Shown one piece after another: positions 31,748 through 41,318 of a stretch of 64,000 nucleotides of DNA. The position numbers and the translations under genes are program-made. A model generated the notes under the pieces. It saw only the letters and a list, made by a program, of their open reading frames with translations, did no database searches and was not told the DNA's origin. Position 1 is the first letter of the stretch. Each line of letters opens with the position of its first letter. The DNA lies in the NCBI GenBank assembly GCA_964457335.1, contig CAYWGD010000002.1:124001-188000 (forward strand), read 5' to 3'. Source of the stretch: CAJBVW01 sp964457335 (GTDB lineage Bacteria > Myxococcota_A > UBA796 > SXON01).

Positions 31748-34147
31748 GTGGCGCTCCGCTGGAACGACGACGCCCACACGCTCGACCTCGGCGTGCGCGA
31801 CCTCGTCGAGGTGGGGGACCGGCGCGCGCGCGTGGCGGCGGCGCTGTCGGACCGCGCGCGGATGCGGGCGGGCGCGGAGCTGCACCGCGAGCGGCAGGCC
31901 GCGCGGGAGGAGAGCGTCGAGAGCGAGGTGACGCTCCGGCACAGCGTGGTGGTGCGCGGCTGGACGTGCACGGTGCACGGGCGCGCCGATCTCGTGGCGG
32001 AGGAGGACGGCCGCACGGTCGTCGAGGAGATCAAGTCCACGCTGCTCGACGGCGACGCGCTCGCGCGCGCCCAGGGCTTCCCGGCCTGGGAGCGGCAGCT
32101 CGCGTTCTACGTGAGCTTCGCGGCCGCCGCCCGCCGCCCGGACCCGGTCGGCCGCCTCCGGGTCGTCTCGCTCGTCGACGGGGCGGAGCGCGTGAGCACG
32201 GTGCCGCTCGATCCGGCGCTCGACGCCTGGATGGTGGGCCGGCTCGACGCGCTCGTCCACGCGCGCGAGGAGCGGCTCGCGTGGCAGGCGCGGCGCCGCG
32301 CGGGGCCGGTGCGCTTCGCGCACGACGAGCTCCGTCCCGGCCAGGACGCGATCGTGGCGGCGGTGGCCGACGCCGTGCACGAGGGCCGGCACCTCCTGCT
32401 CGTCGCGCCCACCGGCGTGGGGAAGACCGCCGCGGTGCTCCAGGGCGCGCTCCGGGCGACCGCCGCCACCGGCGCCCGGCTCTGGTGGGCGACCGCGCGC
32501 ACCACCCAGCAGGGGATGGTGGAGCGCACGGTCGCGGAGATGGCGGCGCGCGGCACGCCGGTCCGCGCGGTGACGCTCCGGGCGCGCGAGAAGGCCTGCC
32601 GACGGCTCGGCGAGCCCTGCGATCCCGGCACCTGCCCGCTGCTCGCGCCGCCGCCCGAGCGCGTGGAGGCCGCGCTCGACGCGCTCGTCGCCCTCGGGAC
32701 CCCCGACGCCGACGCGCTGGCCGGCGTGGCGGCCGCCTGCCAGCTCTGCCCCTACGACCTCGCCCAGGACTGGCTCCTCCGCTGCGACCTCGTCATCGCC
32801 GACTACAACTACGTCTTCGACCCCGGCGTGCGGCTCCGGGACGCGCTCGCGGACGCGCCGCACGTCGTCGTGGTGGAGGAGGCCCACCAGCTCCCCGACC
32901 GGGCGATGGAGTGGGGGTCCCCGGCGATCGACAGCGCGCTCGTCGCCGCCGCGCTCGCGGGCCTCCCGTCCGACGCGGCGTGGGAGCCCTTCCGCGCGCT
33001 CGCCCGCGAGATCGGCGAGGCGCTCGCGGAGGCCGCGCTGCTCTCGACCGGGGAAGGGGACGCGACCGCGGTGATCGTGGAGGCGAACGTCCGGCGCTGG
33101 ACCGCGCTCCGCGACGCCGTCGACGACCTCGGCATCGCGCACGCCGCGCTGCGCGCCACCGTGGAGGTCGGGGACCCCTGGGTGACGCTCGCTCGGGCCG
33201 TCCACCGCTTCGGCGCGGCGCTGGAGCGCGCGGGGGAGGAGACCGTCGCGCTCTGGTCGCCCGCGCCCGCGATCCTCGCCGGCACGCGCCACGAGCTCCC
33301 CGGCGGCCGCCTCGCGCTCAGCTGCCGCGACCCCTCCCGCGTGCTCGCGCCCGCGTTCGCGGAGGCCCGCGCCACCGTGTCGATCAGCGCCACCCTCGCC
33401 CCGACGTGGTTCTACCGCGACCGCTGCGGCCTCGACCCCGACCGCGTCGACGAGCACGAGGTCCCCTCGCCGTTCCCTCCGGAGCGGCGCCGCGTGCTCG
33501 TCGTGGGCGGGCTCTCGACCGAGTACAAGCACCGCGCGCGCGACCGCGACCGCATCGTCGACGTGGTGAGCCGCACGCTGGCCGCCGTCCCGGGCAACGC
33601 GGCCGTCTTCTTCGGGAGCTTCGAGCAGCTCCGGGACGTGATGGGCGCGGTGGACCTCTCCGGCCGCGAGCTCCTCGAGCAGACGGCGTCGATGGACGAG
33701 GCGGAGCGCGCGCGCCTGCTCGACCGCATGCGCGAGCCGACGGCGCCGCTCCCGCGGGTGCTCGCGGGGGTCCTCGGGGGGCTGTTCGCGGAGGGGGTGG
33801 ACCTCCCCGGGGACGCGCTCCGCGCCGTGCTCGTCGTGGGGCCGGCGCTGCCGCCGCCGACGCTGGAGCGGAAGCTCTTGTCGGCCTGGTACGAGGAGCG
33901 CTTCGGGGAGGGCTTCCCGCTCGCCTACGTACAGCCGGGGATGACGCGGGTGGTGCAGGCCGCCGGGCGCGTGGTGCGGCGCCCCGAGGACCGGGGCGTG
34001 GTCGTGCTCATCTGCCAGCGCTTCCTGCGCAACGCCTACGCGGAGCGCCTGCCACCCACCTGGAGCCCCGACCGCACACGGCGCCCGTGGGAGCACGTCG
34101 CCGCGTTTTTCGGGGAAGACGGGGCCCGATCGGAGGAATCGGGGTAG
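31748..34147 (+). CDS. PD-(D/E)XK nuclease fused to an XPD/DinG-type Fe-S helicase
   Basis: 799 aa. N-terminus: a RecB/Cas4-like nuclease with GRADLVAEEDGRTVVEEIKS (D...E-x-K, ~76-100). Then a superfamily 2 helicase: Walker A APTGVGKTA (~218-226), DEAH box VVEEAHQLP (~376-384), and the C-terminal QAAGRVVRRPEDRG motif VI. Four Cys in the iron-sulfur position (EKACRRLGEPCDPGTCP ... CQLCPYDL, ~283-345) mark the Rad3/XPD/DinG group. Such a nuclease fusion can cleave and unwind DNA, so a role in DNA repair or DNA defence is possible. GTG start at 31748 follows CGGAAAGG; an upstream ATG-type start would translate the dispersed repeat. Confidence 0.85.
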   Translation: MALRWNDDAHTLDLGVRDLVEVGDRRARVAAALSDRARMRAGAELHRERQAAREESVESEVTLRHSVVVRGWTCTVHGRADLVAEEDGRTVVEEIKSTLLDGDALARAQGFPAWERQLAFYVSFAAAARRPDPVGRLRVVSLVDGAERVSTVPLDPALDAWMVGRLDALVHAREERLAWQARRRAGPVRFAHDELRPGQDAIVAAVADAVHEGRHLLLVAPTGVGKTAAVLQGALRATAATGARLWWATARTTQQGMVERTVAEMAARGTPVRAVTLRAREKACRRLGEPCDPGTCPLLAPPPERVEAALDALVALGTPDADALAGVAAACQLCPYDLAQDWLLRCDLVIADYNYVFDPGVRLRDALADAPHVVVVEEAHQLPDRAMEWGSPAIDSALVAAALAGLPSDAAWEPFRALAREIGEALAEAALLSTGEGDATAVIVEANVRRWTALRDAVDDLGIAHAALRATVEVGDPWVTLARAVHRFGAALERAGEETVALWSPAPAILAGTRHELPGGRLALSCRDPSRVLAPAFAEARATVSISATLAPTWFYRDRCGLDPDRVDEHEVPSPFPPERRRVLVVGGLSTEYKHRARDRDRIVDVVSRTLAAVPGNAAVFFGSFEQLRDVMGAVDLSGRELLEQTASMDEAERARLLDRMREPTAPLPRVLAGVLGGLFAEGVDLPGDALRAVLVVGPALPPPTLERKLLSAWYEERFGEGFPLAYVQPGMTRVVQAAGRVVRRPEDRGVVVLICQRFLRNAYAERLPPTWSPDRTRRPWEHVAAFFGEDGARSEESG

Positions 34148-34312
34148 CCATTCGGCTTTTCCCGGCCTCCGCCGTGGGAATGTTCCAGTTGTGGTTCGGG
34201 GGGACCGCGACTGGGGGCGGACGGGGTGGTCCCGTGCACCGGCCTCGAGAGCGAGCCGCGCGTTTTCGAGCCCAGGCTCGTCCGCGCGCGTTCTCCTCAC
34301 CGCGAGGAATCG

Positions 34313-36253
34313 ATGCGCACCGTGCTCCCGCTCCTTGGTTGCCTGCTCCCGGGCTGCGGCATCGAGAACGGGCTGAACGGCTGGATGGGGGGCGCCGGCC
34401 GCGACGGCCCGGAGGACGCCCCGTCCCCGATCATCGTCGACACCGACGAGTTCCCGCCGCCGGACTCCGGTGAGACCGCGGAGCCGCTCCCCACCTGCAA
34501 CGACCAGTACTTCCCCGCCGAGGAGATCCCCCGGCTCGCGGAGTGCTACTCCGAGGGGCCCTCGGTCGGCACGTTCACGCCGCAGATGCTCTGGGAGCGC
34601 CAGTCCTTCGCCACGCTCGGCGGCTCGGCGAGCTGCATGATGCAGCCCATCGTCTGCCCGCTCACGGACGACGACGGGGACGGCGACGCCGACGCGGACG
34701 ACGTCCCGGACGTGGTCATCATCACCTACGCCCCCGGCGTGCTCCGCGCGCTGTCCGGCTCCGACGGCACCGAGCTCTGGGGCACCTCCGGCAGCGGCCA
34801 GCTCCAGATCACCGGCGGCGCGGCGTGCGGCGATCTCGACGGCGACGGCTCCGTGGAGATCGTGGCCGCGAGCTCGGCCGGTGTCGACGTGGTCGACCGC
34901 TTCGGCAACCCCGTCTGGTCGACCTTCGCGTGCTCCGGGCACATGGACGGCACGTCCGACGCCCCCGGCATCGCCGACATGGACCACGACGGGGATCCCG
35001 AGGTCATCATCGGCAACTGCATCCTCGACAACGAGGGCAACGTCGTCGGCCAGGGCGCGTACGGCTGGGGCAGCTCGTCGAACGTGGGGTCGGCCGGCTT
35101 CGCCGTCGACATCGACCAGGACGGTGAGCTCGAGGCCGTCGCGGGCAACGCGCTGTACAGCAAGGACGGCACGGCCGTCTGGTACAACGGCCAGCGGGAC
35201 GGGTACCCGGCCGTCGGGAACTTCGACGGCGACGCCAACGGCGAGATCGTGGTCACCGGCGACGCGCGTTTGCGCATCCAGGACGACAACGGCACGGTGT
35301 TGTGCGAGGCGTCGATCCCGTCGGCGTCGGGGAGCTACGGCGGGCCGCCCACGGTCGCCGACTTCGACGGCGACGGCCAGGCCGAGATCGGCGTCGCCGC
35401 CAACTCGACCTACACCGTGTTCGAGTCGGACTGCTCCGTGAAGTGGCAGGTCACCGGCACGACCGACCCGTCCTCCGGCAACACCGGCTCCTCGGTGTTC
35501 GACTTCGAGGGCGACGGCGTGGCCGATGTCGTCTACGCCGACGAGCACTGGGTGTGGGTGTTCGACGGGCGCGACGGCTCGGTCAAGATGCAGGACGCCA
35601 ACCACACGAACAACACCTGGCTCGAGTACCCGACGATCGCGGACATCAACGCGGACGGCAGCGCCGACATCGCGGTGTGCAACACCCCGGGCAGCTGGGG
35701 GCGCATGACGGGCGTGAGCGTGTTCGCCGACGCCGACCAGTCCTGGCGGCCGGGGCGGCGCATCTGGAACCAGCACGCCTACAGCATCACGAACGTAGAG
35801 GAGGACGGGTCCATCCCCGTGAACCAGGACACGAACTGGCTCTCCTACAACAGCTTCCGCTCGGGCGACCTCACGCCGGTGGACGGCTACTCCGCGCCCG
35901 ATCTCCTCGTGGACATCGTCGACGTGTGCCCCGACGAGTGTGATCGCAACGCGATCACCGTGTGGTTCACCGTCGGCAACCAGGGCTACGCGAACGTCCG
36001 CGAGACGGTCAACATCGAGTTCTGGGGCGAGAGCGAGGCCGGCACCCAGCGGATCGCCGAGTACGCCTGGTCGGCCGACATCCAGCAGGCGCAGATGTCC
36101 GCCTCGAGCTCGCTCAAGATCCACGGGGTGCCGACGCCGCTCTTCGACATCTGGGCCACGATCGACGGGGGCGCGGACCCGTCCCGCGGCACCGTCGAGG
36201 AGTGCTACGAGGACAACAACATCGACGTCTGGGGCGCGGCCGTGTGCCCCTGA
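34313..36253 (+). CDS. FG-GAP/VCBS beta-propeller lipoprotein
   Basis: 646 aa. Signal MRTVLPLLGCLLPGC (lipobox L-L-P-G-C). An acidic Pro linker (~30-65) is followed by about seven FG-GAP-type repeats with calcium-loop motifs (DLDGDGSVEIV, DMDHDGDPEV, DFDGDGQAEIG, DINADGSADI), the layout of secreted beta-propellers (integrin alpha-like). The C-terminal part (~540-646) is an Ig-like beta domain (VGNQGYANVRETVNIEFWG, CARDB type). Calcium-dependent adhesion is the usual inference. A GAGG precedes the ATG. Confidence 0.85.
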   Translation: MRTVLPLLGCLLPGCGIENGLNGWMGGAGRDGPEDAPSPIIVDTDEFPPPDSGETAEPLPTCNDQYFPAEEIPRLAECYSEGPSVGTFTPQMLWERQSFATLGGSASCMMQPIVCPLTDDDGDGDADADDVPDVVIITYAPGVLRALSGSDGTELWGTSGSGQLQITGGAACGDLDGDGSVEIVAASSAGVDVVDRFGNPVWSTFACSGHMDGTSDAPGIADMDHDGDPEVIIGNCILDNEGNVVGQGAYGWGSSSNVGSAGFAVDIDQDGELEAVAGNALYSKDGTAVWYNGQRDGYPAVGNFDGDANGEIVVTGDARLRIQDDNGTVLCEASIPSASGSYGGPPTVADFDGDGQAEIGVAANSTYTVFESDCSVKWQVTGTTDPSSGNTGSSVFDFEGDGVADVVYADEHWVWVFDGRDGSVKMQDANHTNNTWLEYPTIADINADGSADIAVCNTPGSWGRMTGVSVFADADQSWRPGRRIWNQHAYSITNVEEDGSIPVNQDTNWLSYNSFRSGDLTPVDGYSAPDLLVDIVDVCPDECDRNAITVWFTVGNQGYANVRETVNIEFWGESEAGTQRIAEYAWSADIQQAQMSASSSLKIHGVPTPLFDIWATIDGGADPSRGTVEECYEDNNIDVWGAAVCP

Positions 36254-36301
36254 CGGGACACGGGGGCGCCGTGCCGATAGGTAGGGCCCCCATCGGAGCG
36301 G

Positions 36302-37708
36302 ATGCTGGACGCCGAGCGCTTGCTGGAATCGCGGAAGCCCTTCGAGGACATGGAGGCCTCCGCGCTCCGCATGGCCACCGAGCGCCCGGGTGAGCTGCAC
36401 GACGAGGCGCTCTCCGCCATCCGCTACGTCCTGAACTTCGCGAAGATGCTGGTCGTCCGCAACGAGGCCGGCGTCGACGTGGACGTGCAGGGGCACCTCG
36501 CCGCGCACGCCCGCCGCGTGAAGGACGCCTTCGGGCCGCACCTCTTGACGGAGCCCTCGTTGTGGGGCGCGATGCGCGTGCTCCCCGACCTCGTCGCCGA
36601 GACGCGCGACCGGCGCAAGAAGCTCCTCGAGCAGCTCCCGCTCGACCGGGACAGCCTCGAGGCCGAGGTCACCACACGCCAGCTCGTGGTGGTGTGCGGC
36701 GGCGGCGGCGGCGCCGGGTACGGCTACGCGGGCGCCTGGACGCTCTTCCACCGCCGGGGGCTCCAGCCCGAGCTCATCGCCGGCACGTCGATCGGCTCGC
36801 TCATGGGGCTGTTCCGCGCGCGGCGCCGCGTGTTCGACGGCGCCCCGCTCATTGCCGCCGCGCAGCGCCTCTCCTGGGAGCGCGTGTTCCGCGTGCTCCA
36901 GGTCGAGAGCCGCTACGGCCTCCCCGCCACGCTCCGCCTCTACCTCCGGAGCGCCATCGGCTCGTTGTTCGAGACGCCCGACGGCCGCCCGCTCACCTTC
37001 GCCGACCTCGAGATCCCGCTGCTGGTCGTCACCACCGGCATCGGCGTCGAGGCGCTCAAGCACGACCTCGCCTACTACGAGCACTTCCTCGACGATGCGG
37101 TGCGCCCCGGCGCGCGGCTCCAGGTCTCCACGCTCGCGAAGGTGGGCCAGGTCGCCACGATCTTCCGCGAGCTGCTCTCCACCCCGGACGCGCTCCGCGA
37201 GGTCGTCTTCGGCTCCGACCCGGCCACCTACTCGGCCGACGTGCTCGACGCGGCGGGCTTCTCCTCGTCCATCCCCGGGCTCATCCACTACGACGTGCTG
37301 CGCGACGACCGCCGCATGAAGGCGCTGCTCGACGAGCTCTACGCCCGCTACGGCATCACGCGCCTCGCCGAGGGCGGCATCGTGAACAACGTGCCGGTCC
37401 GGCCCGCGTTCACCGAGGTCATGAACGGCCGCATCGGCCGTCGCAACCCCTACATCGTCGCGCTCGACTGCTTCCCGCCCCGCATGCGGGCGATCCTCTT
37501 CTACGGGATCCAGCAGCTCGTGCGCCCCAACGTCCAGCGCAACGTCCCGTACGCGAACGTGTACCTCGCGATGGACCGCACGCTCTCGCCGCTCAACCTC
37601 GTGCCCGACGTGCCCGACGTGAACAAGGCGATGAAGTGGACGATGGACGAGCTCCAGCCGCTCATGCCCGTGATCGAGCGCACCTGCACGCCGTTCCGGC
37701 CGATCTGA
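36302..37708 (+). CDS. Patatin-like phospholipase
   Basis: 468 aa, cytoplasmic or membrane-associated (no signal). The patatin core gives GGGGGAGYGYAG (oxyanion hole, ~133-144) and nucleophile GTSIGS with Ser163. The second catalytic residue should be Asp in a D-G-G/A motif; here it reads AEGGIVNNVP with Glu357, an unusual replacement that could lower or alter activity. The N-terminal ~120 residues are helical and not patatin. A GGAG lies before the ATG. The stop is followed by the dispersed repeat and a convergent MFS gene. Confidence 0.85.
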   Translation: MLDAERLLESRKPFEDMEASALRMATERPGELHDEALSAIRYVLNFAKMLVVRNEAGVDVDVQGHLAAHARRVKDAFGPHLLTEPSLWGAMRVLPDLVAETRDRRKKLLEQLPLDRDSLEAEVTTRQLVVVCGGGGGAGYGYAGAWTLFHRRGLQPELIAGTSIGSLMGLFRARRRVFDGAPLIAAAQRLSWERVFRVLQVESRYGLPATLRLYLRSAIGSLFETPDGRPLTFADLEIPLLVVTTGIGVEALKHDLAYYEHFLDDAVRPGARLQVSTLAKVGQVATIFRELLSTPDALREVVFGSDPATYSADVLDAAGFSSSIPGLIHYDVLRDDRRMKALLDELYARYGITRLAEGGIVNNVPVRPAFTEVMNGRIGRRNPYIVALDCFPPRMRAILFYGIQQLVRPNVQRNVPYANVYLAMDRTLSPLNLVPDVPDVNKAMKWTMDELQPLMPVIERTCTPFRPI

Positions 37709-37730
37709 GAGGGCTCCGGGGGCTCCTTTC

Positions 37731-37768
37731 TCTTGGGGCGGGGGGCGAGCCCCCCGCAACGCCCCCCC
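37731..37768 (+). repeat. Dispersed G/C hairpin repeat between convergent genes
   Basis: TCTTGGGGCGGGGGGCGAGC, then CCCCCGCAACGCCCCCCC: a 38-bp copy. It starts 22 bp after the patatin stop and its C-run end is 8 bp from the stop of the MFS gene on the opposite strand. Confidence 0.85.
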
Positions 37769-37776
37769 GTCCCGAC

Positions 37777-38940
37777 CTAGCGGATGGCCTGGGCCGCCCG
37801 CGCGGTGGCGGGTACGGCGAGGGCGACCGCGCCCGCGAGCAGGATCGCCGCGGCGTAGAAGGGCGCCGCCGGCCCCGAGGCCGAGAACAGGACGCCGCCG
37901 AGGGCCGGGCCGCTCGCGCGGGCCAGCGCGCCGATCGACTGCGCGGAGCCGAGCACGCTCCCCTGCTCCGAGGCCGCCGCGCTGCGCGAGATGAGCGCCT
38001 GGAGGCTCGGCGTGCAGAGGCTCTGCCCCAGCGCCATCACCCCGAACGCGGCGAGGAGCGGCGCGCCGGGCGCCGCCAGGGGGAGGAGCCCGACGCCCAC
38101 CGCGAGCATCGCGAGCCCCAGCGGGACGAGCGGACGCTCGCCGAAGCGCTTCACGAGCCGCCCGATGAGGCCGCCCTGCACCACGATGCTGATGATGCCG
38201 ACGAAGCCGAAGAGCCGCCCGATGTCCTCGGGGCGCATGCCGTGGGCGCGCTCCGCGAACAGCGTGAAGGTGCTCTCCATCAGCGCGAAGCTGAACACCT
38301 GGAAGAAGGTCAGCAGGATGCAGAGCCCGACGACCGGCGCGGTCAGGGCGCGCCAGAGGGCGGCGGGGGAGATGGAGCGCTGCGTCGGGACGGAGCCCGC
38401 GTGGCGCGTCTCGGGGAGCCAGGCGAGGGCGAGCAGGAAGTTGAGCGCGGAGAGCCCGGCCGCGATCCAGAGCGGGAGCGCGAGCGAGACCTTCCCGAGC
38501 TCCCCGCCGACCCAGGGGCCGAGCGTGAACCCGATGCCGAAGGCCGCGCCGATGAGCCCCATGCCCTTGGCGCGGTTCTCGGGCGTCGTGAGGTCGGCCA
38601 TGCACGCCTGGGCCGTGGAGATGTTCGCGGTCATCGCGCCGTGCAAGGTGCGGAAGAGGAACAACATCCAGAGCGCGGTCGCGCTCGCGAAGCCGGCGAG
38701 CATGAGCGCCGTGAGCCCGATGGACACGAGCATCACGGGCCGGCGCCCCACGCGGTCGGAGAGCTGCCCCCAGAGCGGCGCGAACACGAACTGCGCCAGG
38801 GAGTAGCAGGCCATCAAGAGCGTGACCTGCAGCGGCGTGGCGTGGAAGCTCTCGGCGTAGAACGTGAGCAGCGGGATGACGATCCCGAAGCCGAGCAGGT
38901 CGAGCACCACCGTCAGGAAGACGACCAGGATGGGCTTCAT
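37777..38940 (-). CDS. MFS transporter, TetA/multidrug type
   Basis: 387 aa with 12 predicted membrane helices. MFS motif A appears as GQLSDRVGRRPVML (~60-73) after helix 2, and motif C-like GIGFTLGPWVGG after helix 5; the N-terminal DLLGFGIVIPLL is typical of the TetA group. A small-molecule efflux pump is likely; the substrate is not. ATG start at 38940. It overlaps the phosphatase stop by 4 bp (ATGA), so the two genes are coupled. Confidence 0.9.
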   Translation of the reverse strand: MKPILVVFLTVVLDLLGFGIVIPLLTFYAESFHATPLQVTLLMACYSLAQFVFAPLWGQLSDRVGRRPVMLVSIGLTALMLAGFASATALWMLFLFRTLHGAMTANISTAQACMADLTTPENRAKGMGLIGAAFGIGFTLGPWVGGELGKVSLALPLWIAAGLSALNFLLALAWLPETRHAGSVPTQRSISPAALWRALTAPVVGLCILLTFFQVFSFALMESTFTLFAERAHGMRPEDIGRLFGFVGIISIVVQGGLIGRLVKRFGERPLVPLGLAMLAVGVGLLPLAAPGAPLLAAFGVMALGQSLCTPSLQALISRSAAASEQGSVLGSAQSIGALARASGPALGGVLFSASGPAAPFYAAAILLAGAVALAVPATARAAQAIR

Positions 38941-39713
38941 CCCTCGACCATCAACCCCAGGATGTCGGCGTGGACGTGGCCGTTGGTGGCGCACACCCCG
39001 TTCACGAGCGGGTCGGGGCGGTTGAAGACGTAGGCCTCGCCGAGCCGGTTGCTCGCGCGGCCGCCCGCGGCCTCGACCAGGGCGACGCCCGCGCAGATGT
39101 CCCACTCGTTGCGGGGCTGCGGCGTGAACGTGGCCTCGGCCATCCCGGCGGCCACGAGCCCGAACTTGTAGGCCACGGAGCCGGTGGGGACGAGCGAGAT
39201 GCGGTCGAGGTACTTGTCGAACCAGCCCTTCTTCGCCTCGGTGCGGCTGCACACGATGCGCGCGCCCTGGAGCCCCAGGTGGTCGCTCACGCGGCAGGGG
39301 GCGCCGTTGAACGTGGCGCCCACGCCCACGAGCCCCGCGAAGAGCTCCTCGCGGATCGGGTTGTAGAGCACGCCGAGCACCGGCCGCCCGCGCACCACGA
39401 GGCCGATGCTGACGACGAACTCGGGGATGCCGAGCGTGAACTCCTTGGTGCCGTCGAGCGGGTCGACGATCCAGGCGCTCTCGGCGGCGAGCCGCGCGGG
39501 CGAGTCCACCGTCTCCTCGGACAACCAGCCGTAGTCGGGGAACGCGCCCCGGAGGCGCTCGGCGAGGATGGCGTCGCTCGCGAGGTCGGCCTCGGTGAGC
39601 GGGTTGTCCTCGCCCTTCTCCTTGACGATGGTCCGGTCCTTGTAGAACCCACGGACGGCCGCCCCGGCCTCCCGCGCCGCGTCGATCGCGATGGAAAGGG
39701 CCTTCTGGTGCAT
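38937..39713 (-). CDS. Inositol-monophosphatase/CysQ-family phosphatase
   Basis: 258 aa; Mg-dependent, Li-sensitive phosphatase superfamily. Metal-site motifs: LSEETVDSP (~66-74), WIVDPLDGTKEF (~84-95), the CysQ/bisphosphate nucleotidase form with K-E-F, and NEWDICAGVALVEAAGG (~207-223). The substrate could be 3'-phosphoadenosine phosphate (CysQ) or an inositol phosphate. ATG at 39713 follows GGAGG; a longer reading to 39731 adds only 6 residues. It is the upstream gene of the phosphatase-MFS pair. Confidence 0.85.
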   Translation of the reverse strand: MHQKALSIAIDAAREAGAAVRGFYKDRTIVKEKGEDNPLTEADLASDAILAERLRGAFPDYGWLSEETVDSPARLAAESAWIVDPLDGTKEFTLGIPEFVVSIGLVVRGRPVLGVLYNPIREELFAGLVGVGATFNGAPCRVSDHLGLQGARIVCSRTEAKKGWFDKYLDRISLVPTGSVAYKFGLVAAGMAEATFTPQPRNEWDICAGVALVEAAGGRASNRLGEAYVFNRPDPLVNGVCATNGHVHADILGLMVEG

Positions 39714-39791
39714 GGGGCCTCCGAGCCGCACCGACTAACCCGCCGTTCGCCCGTCCGTCGCTCGCGATGTGCGCCCCGCCGCCTCGGCCTG

Positions 39792-41300
39792 CTACTCCGC
39801 GTCGGAGGGCTGGCGCGTGAGGACCAGGAGCCCGGCCGCCGCGTCGCCGGGCATGGCCGCGAGTGTACGGCCCGTCTCGAGGTACTGCCGGTCGGCCACG
39901 ACCGTGGTCGGCGCGTCGCTCGCGAACTGGATCGACGGCCAGTCCGTGTAGGGCCCCCACCAGACCGTGGCGGCCCCCGACCGCGTCGAGGCCTCGTCCA
40001 GCGCGCGGTTCGTGCCGGGGGCGCCGACGACGAGGTCGGACACGCCGTCGCCGTCGAGGTCCGCGACCACCAGGGTCGCGCCGAAGCGCCCGCGCGAGAA
40101 CTCGCCGTGGAGCTCGCGCACCGGCACGGGATCCCGCGTGAGGAGGGGTTCCTCCAGCTCCGCGCGCACGTCCGCGCCCGCGAACACGTACACGGCGCCG
40201 GCCACGTCGTCGCTGTCGGCGGTGTCGCTGCCGTCCCGGGTGAGCCCGCCGCCGTCCGCGCCGGGCCGGTCCTCGCCGGGCGCGCCGACCACGAGCTCGG
40301 GGATCCCGTCCCCGTCGAGGTCCCCGACGGCCAGGGAGGCGCCGAACCACGCGCCCTCCTCCTCGTGGTGGAGCGTGAGCGCGGACGCCCCGTCGATGGC
40401 CCCGCCGCGTCGGATCTCGACGACCCCGGCGGCGTCCCGGATCGCGCCGCCCGCGACGACGTCCGCGAAGGGGGCGCCCGCCACGAGGTCGGCGAGCGCG
40501 TCCTCGTCGAGGGAGTCGGCGCAGTGGGCGGCGGCGCCGAAGCGCGCGCCCGTGCTCGTCCCCCCGATGGCGGGGAGCTGGTCGACGCTCAGCTCGCGGT
40601 CGTCCGGGAGCGCGCCGGAGAGCCCGAGGTAGACGACCCCCGCGAGGGTCGTCCCCGCCGGCGCGTCCGCGGGGCTGGCCCACGCCGAGCCGGCTGCCCA
40701 GTCCGGGATCGCGTCCCCGTCGAGGTCCCCGCAGGCCCAGACGGCCTCGCCGAGGCGATCGCCGGCGTGCGCCCCGAGGAGCGTGCGGTCGGGGGCGCCC
40801 ACCGTGGAGAGGTCGGCGCCGACCGCCTCGTGCAGGTACACGACGCCGGCCGAGGCGAGGAGCGGGCCCGCTGCGGCCCCGGGGGCCCCGACCACGAGGC
40901 GCGTGTCGCCGTCGGCGCCGGGCCCGAGCGCCAGGGCGGCGCCGAGGTGATCGTCGGTGCCGCCGCTCGCGAGCGCGACGCGCGTGTCGCCCGCGACGAG
41001 ATCGTGGAGGCGCACTTCCCCCGCGGCCGGGACCCCCACGAGCGCCCCGTCGGTCACGCCGAGCACAGCCCAGTCGAAGCCGTCGGCATCGGTGCCCGCG
41101 ACCTCCGCGTCGGGCCCTTGGGGATCCACCTCCGCTTCCTGCAGCCGCGAGGCCCCGAAGAGCCCGAGCGTCGCCCGCGGGTAGAGCGCCCCGCAGTCCG
41201 CGCCCTCACACGGGACGGGGCACCCCGTGGAAACGAGGAAAGACGCGGCGGAGAACCAGCGGATCGCGTGGAAACGGGTTAGCAGGTCGCGTCGAACCAT
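39792..41300 (-). CDS. FG-GAP repeat lipoprotein (integrin-alpha-like propeller)
   Basis: 502 aa. A lipoprotein signal (about residues 10-27, L-V-S-T-G-C, then PVPCEGADC) precedes FG-GAP repeats: GDLDGDAIPDW, GDLDGDGIPELVVGAPGED, ADLDGDGVSDLVVGAPGTN, with the recurrent A-G-D-x-x-G and VVGAPG elements. Typically 6-7 blades and Ca-binding loops; expected surface adhesin or matrix protein. It is divergent from glgC with only 18 bp between start codons. No Shine-Dalgarno or TA-hexamer is evident before the ATG. Confidence 0.83.
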   Translation of the reverse strand: MVRRDLLTRFHAIRWFSAASFLVSTGCPVPCEGADCGALYPRATLGLFGASRLQEAEVDPQGPDAEVAGTDADGFDWAVLGVTDGALVGVPAAGEVRLHDLVAGDTRVALASGGTDDHLGAALALGPGADGDTRLVVGAPGAAAGPLLASAGVVYLHEAVGADLSTVGAPDRTLLGAHAGDRLGEAVWACGDLDGDAIPDWAAGSAWASPADAPAGTTLAGVVYLGLSGALPDDRELSVDQLPAIGGTSTGARFGAAAHCADSLDEDALADLVAGAPFADVVAGGAIRDAAGVVEIRRGGAIDGASALTLHHEEEGAWFGASLAVGDLDGDGIPELVVGAPGEDRPGADGGGLTRDGSDTADSDDVAGAVYVFAGADVRAELEEPLLTRDPVPVRELHGEFSRGRFGATLVVADLDGDGVSDLVVGAPGTNRALDEASTRSGAATVWWGPYTDWPSIQFASDAPTTVVADRQYLETGRTLAAMPGDAAAGLLVLTRQPSDAE

Positions 41301-41318
41301 CGGACCTCGGGAGTCATC

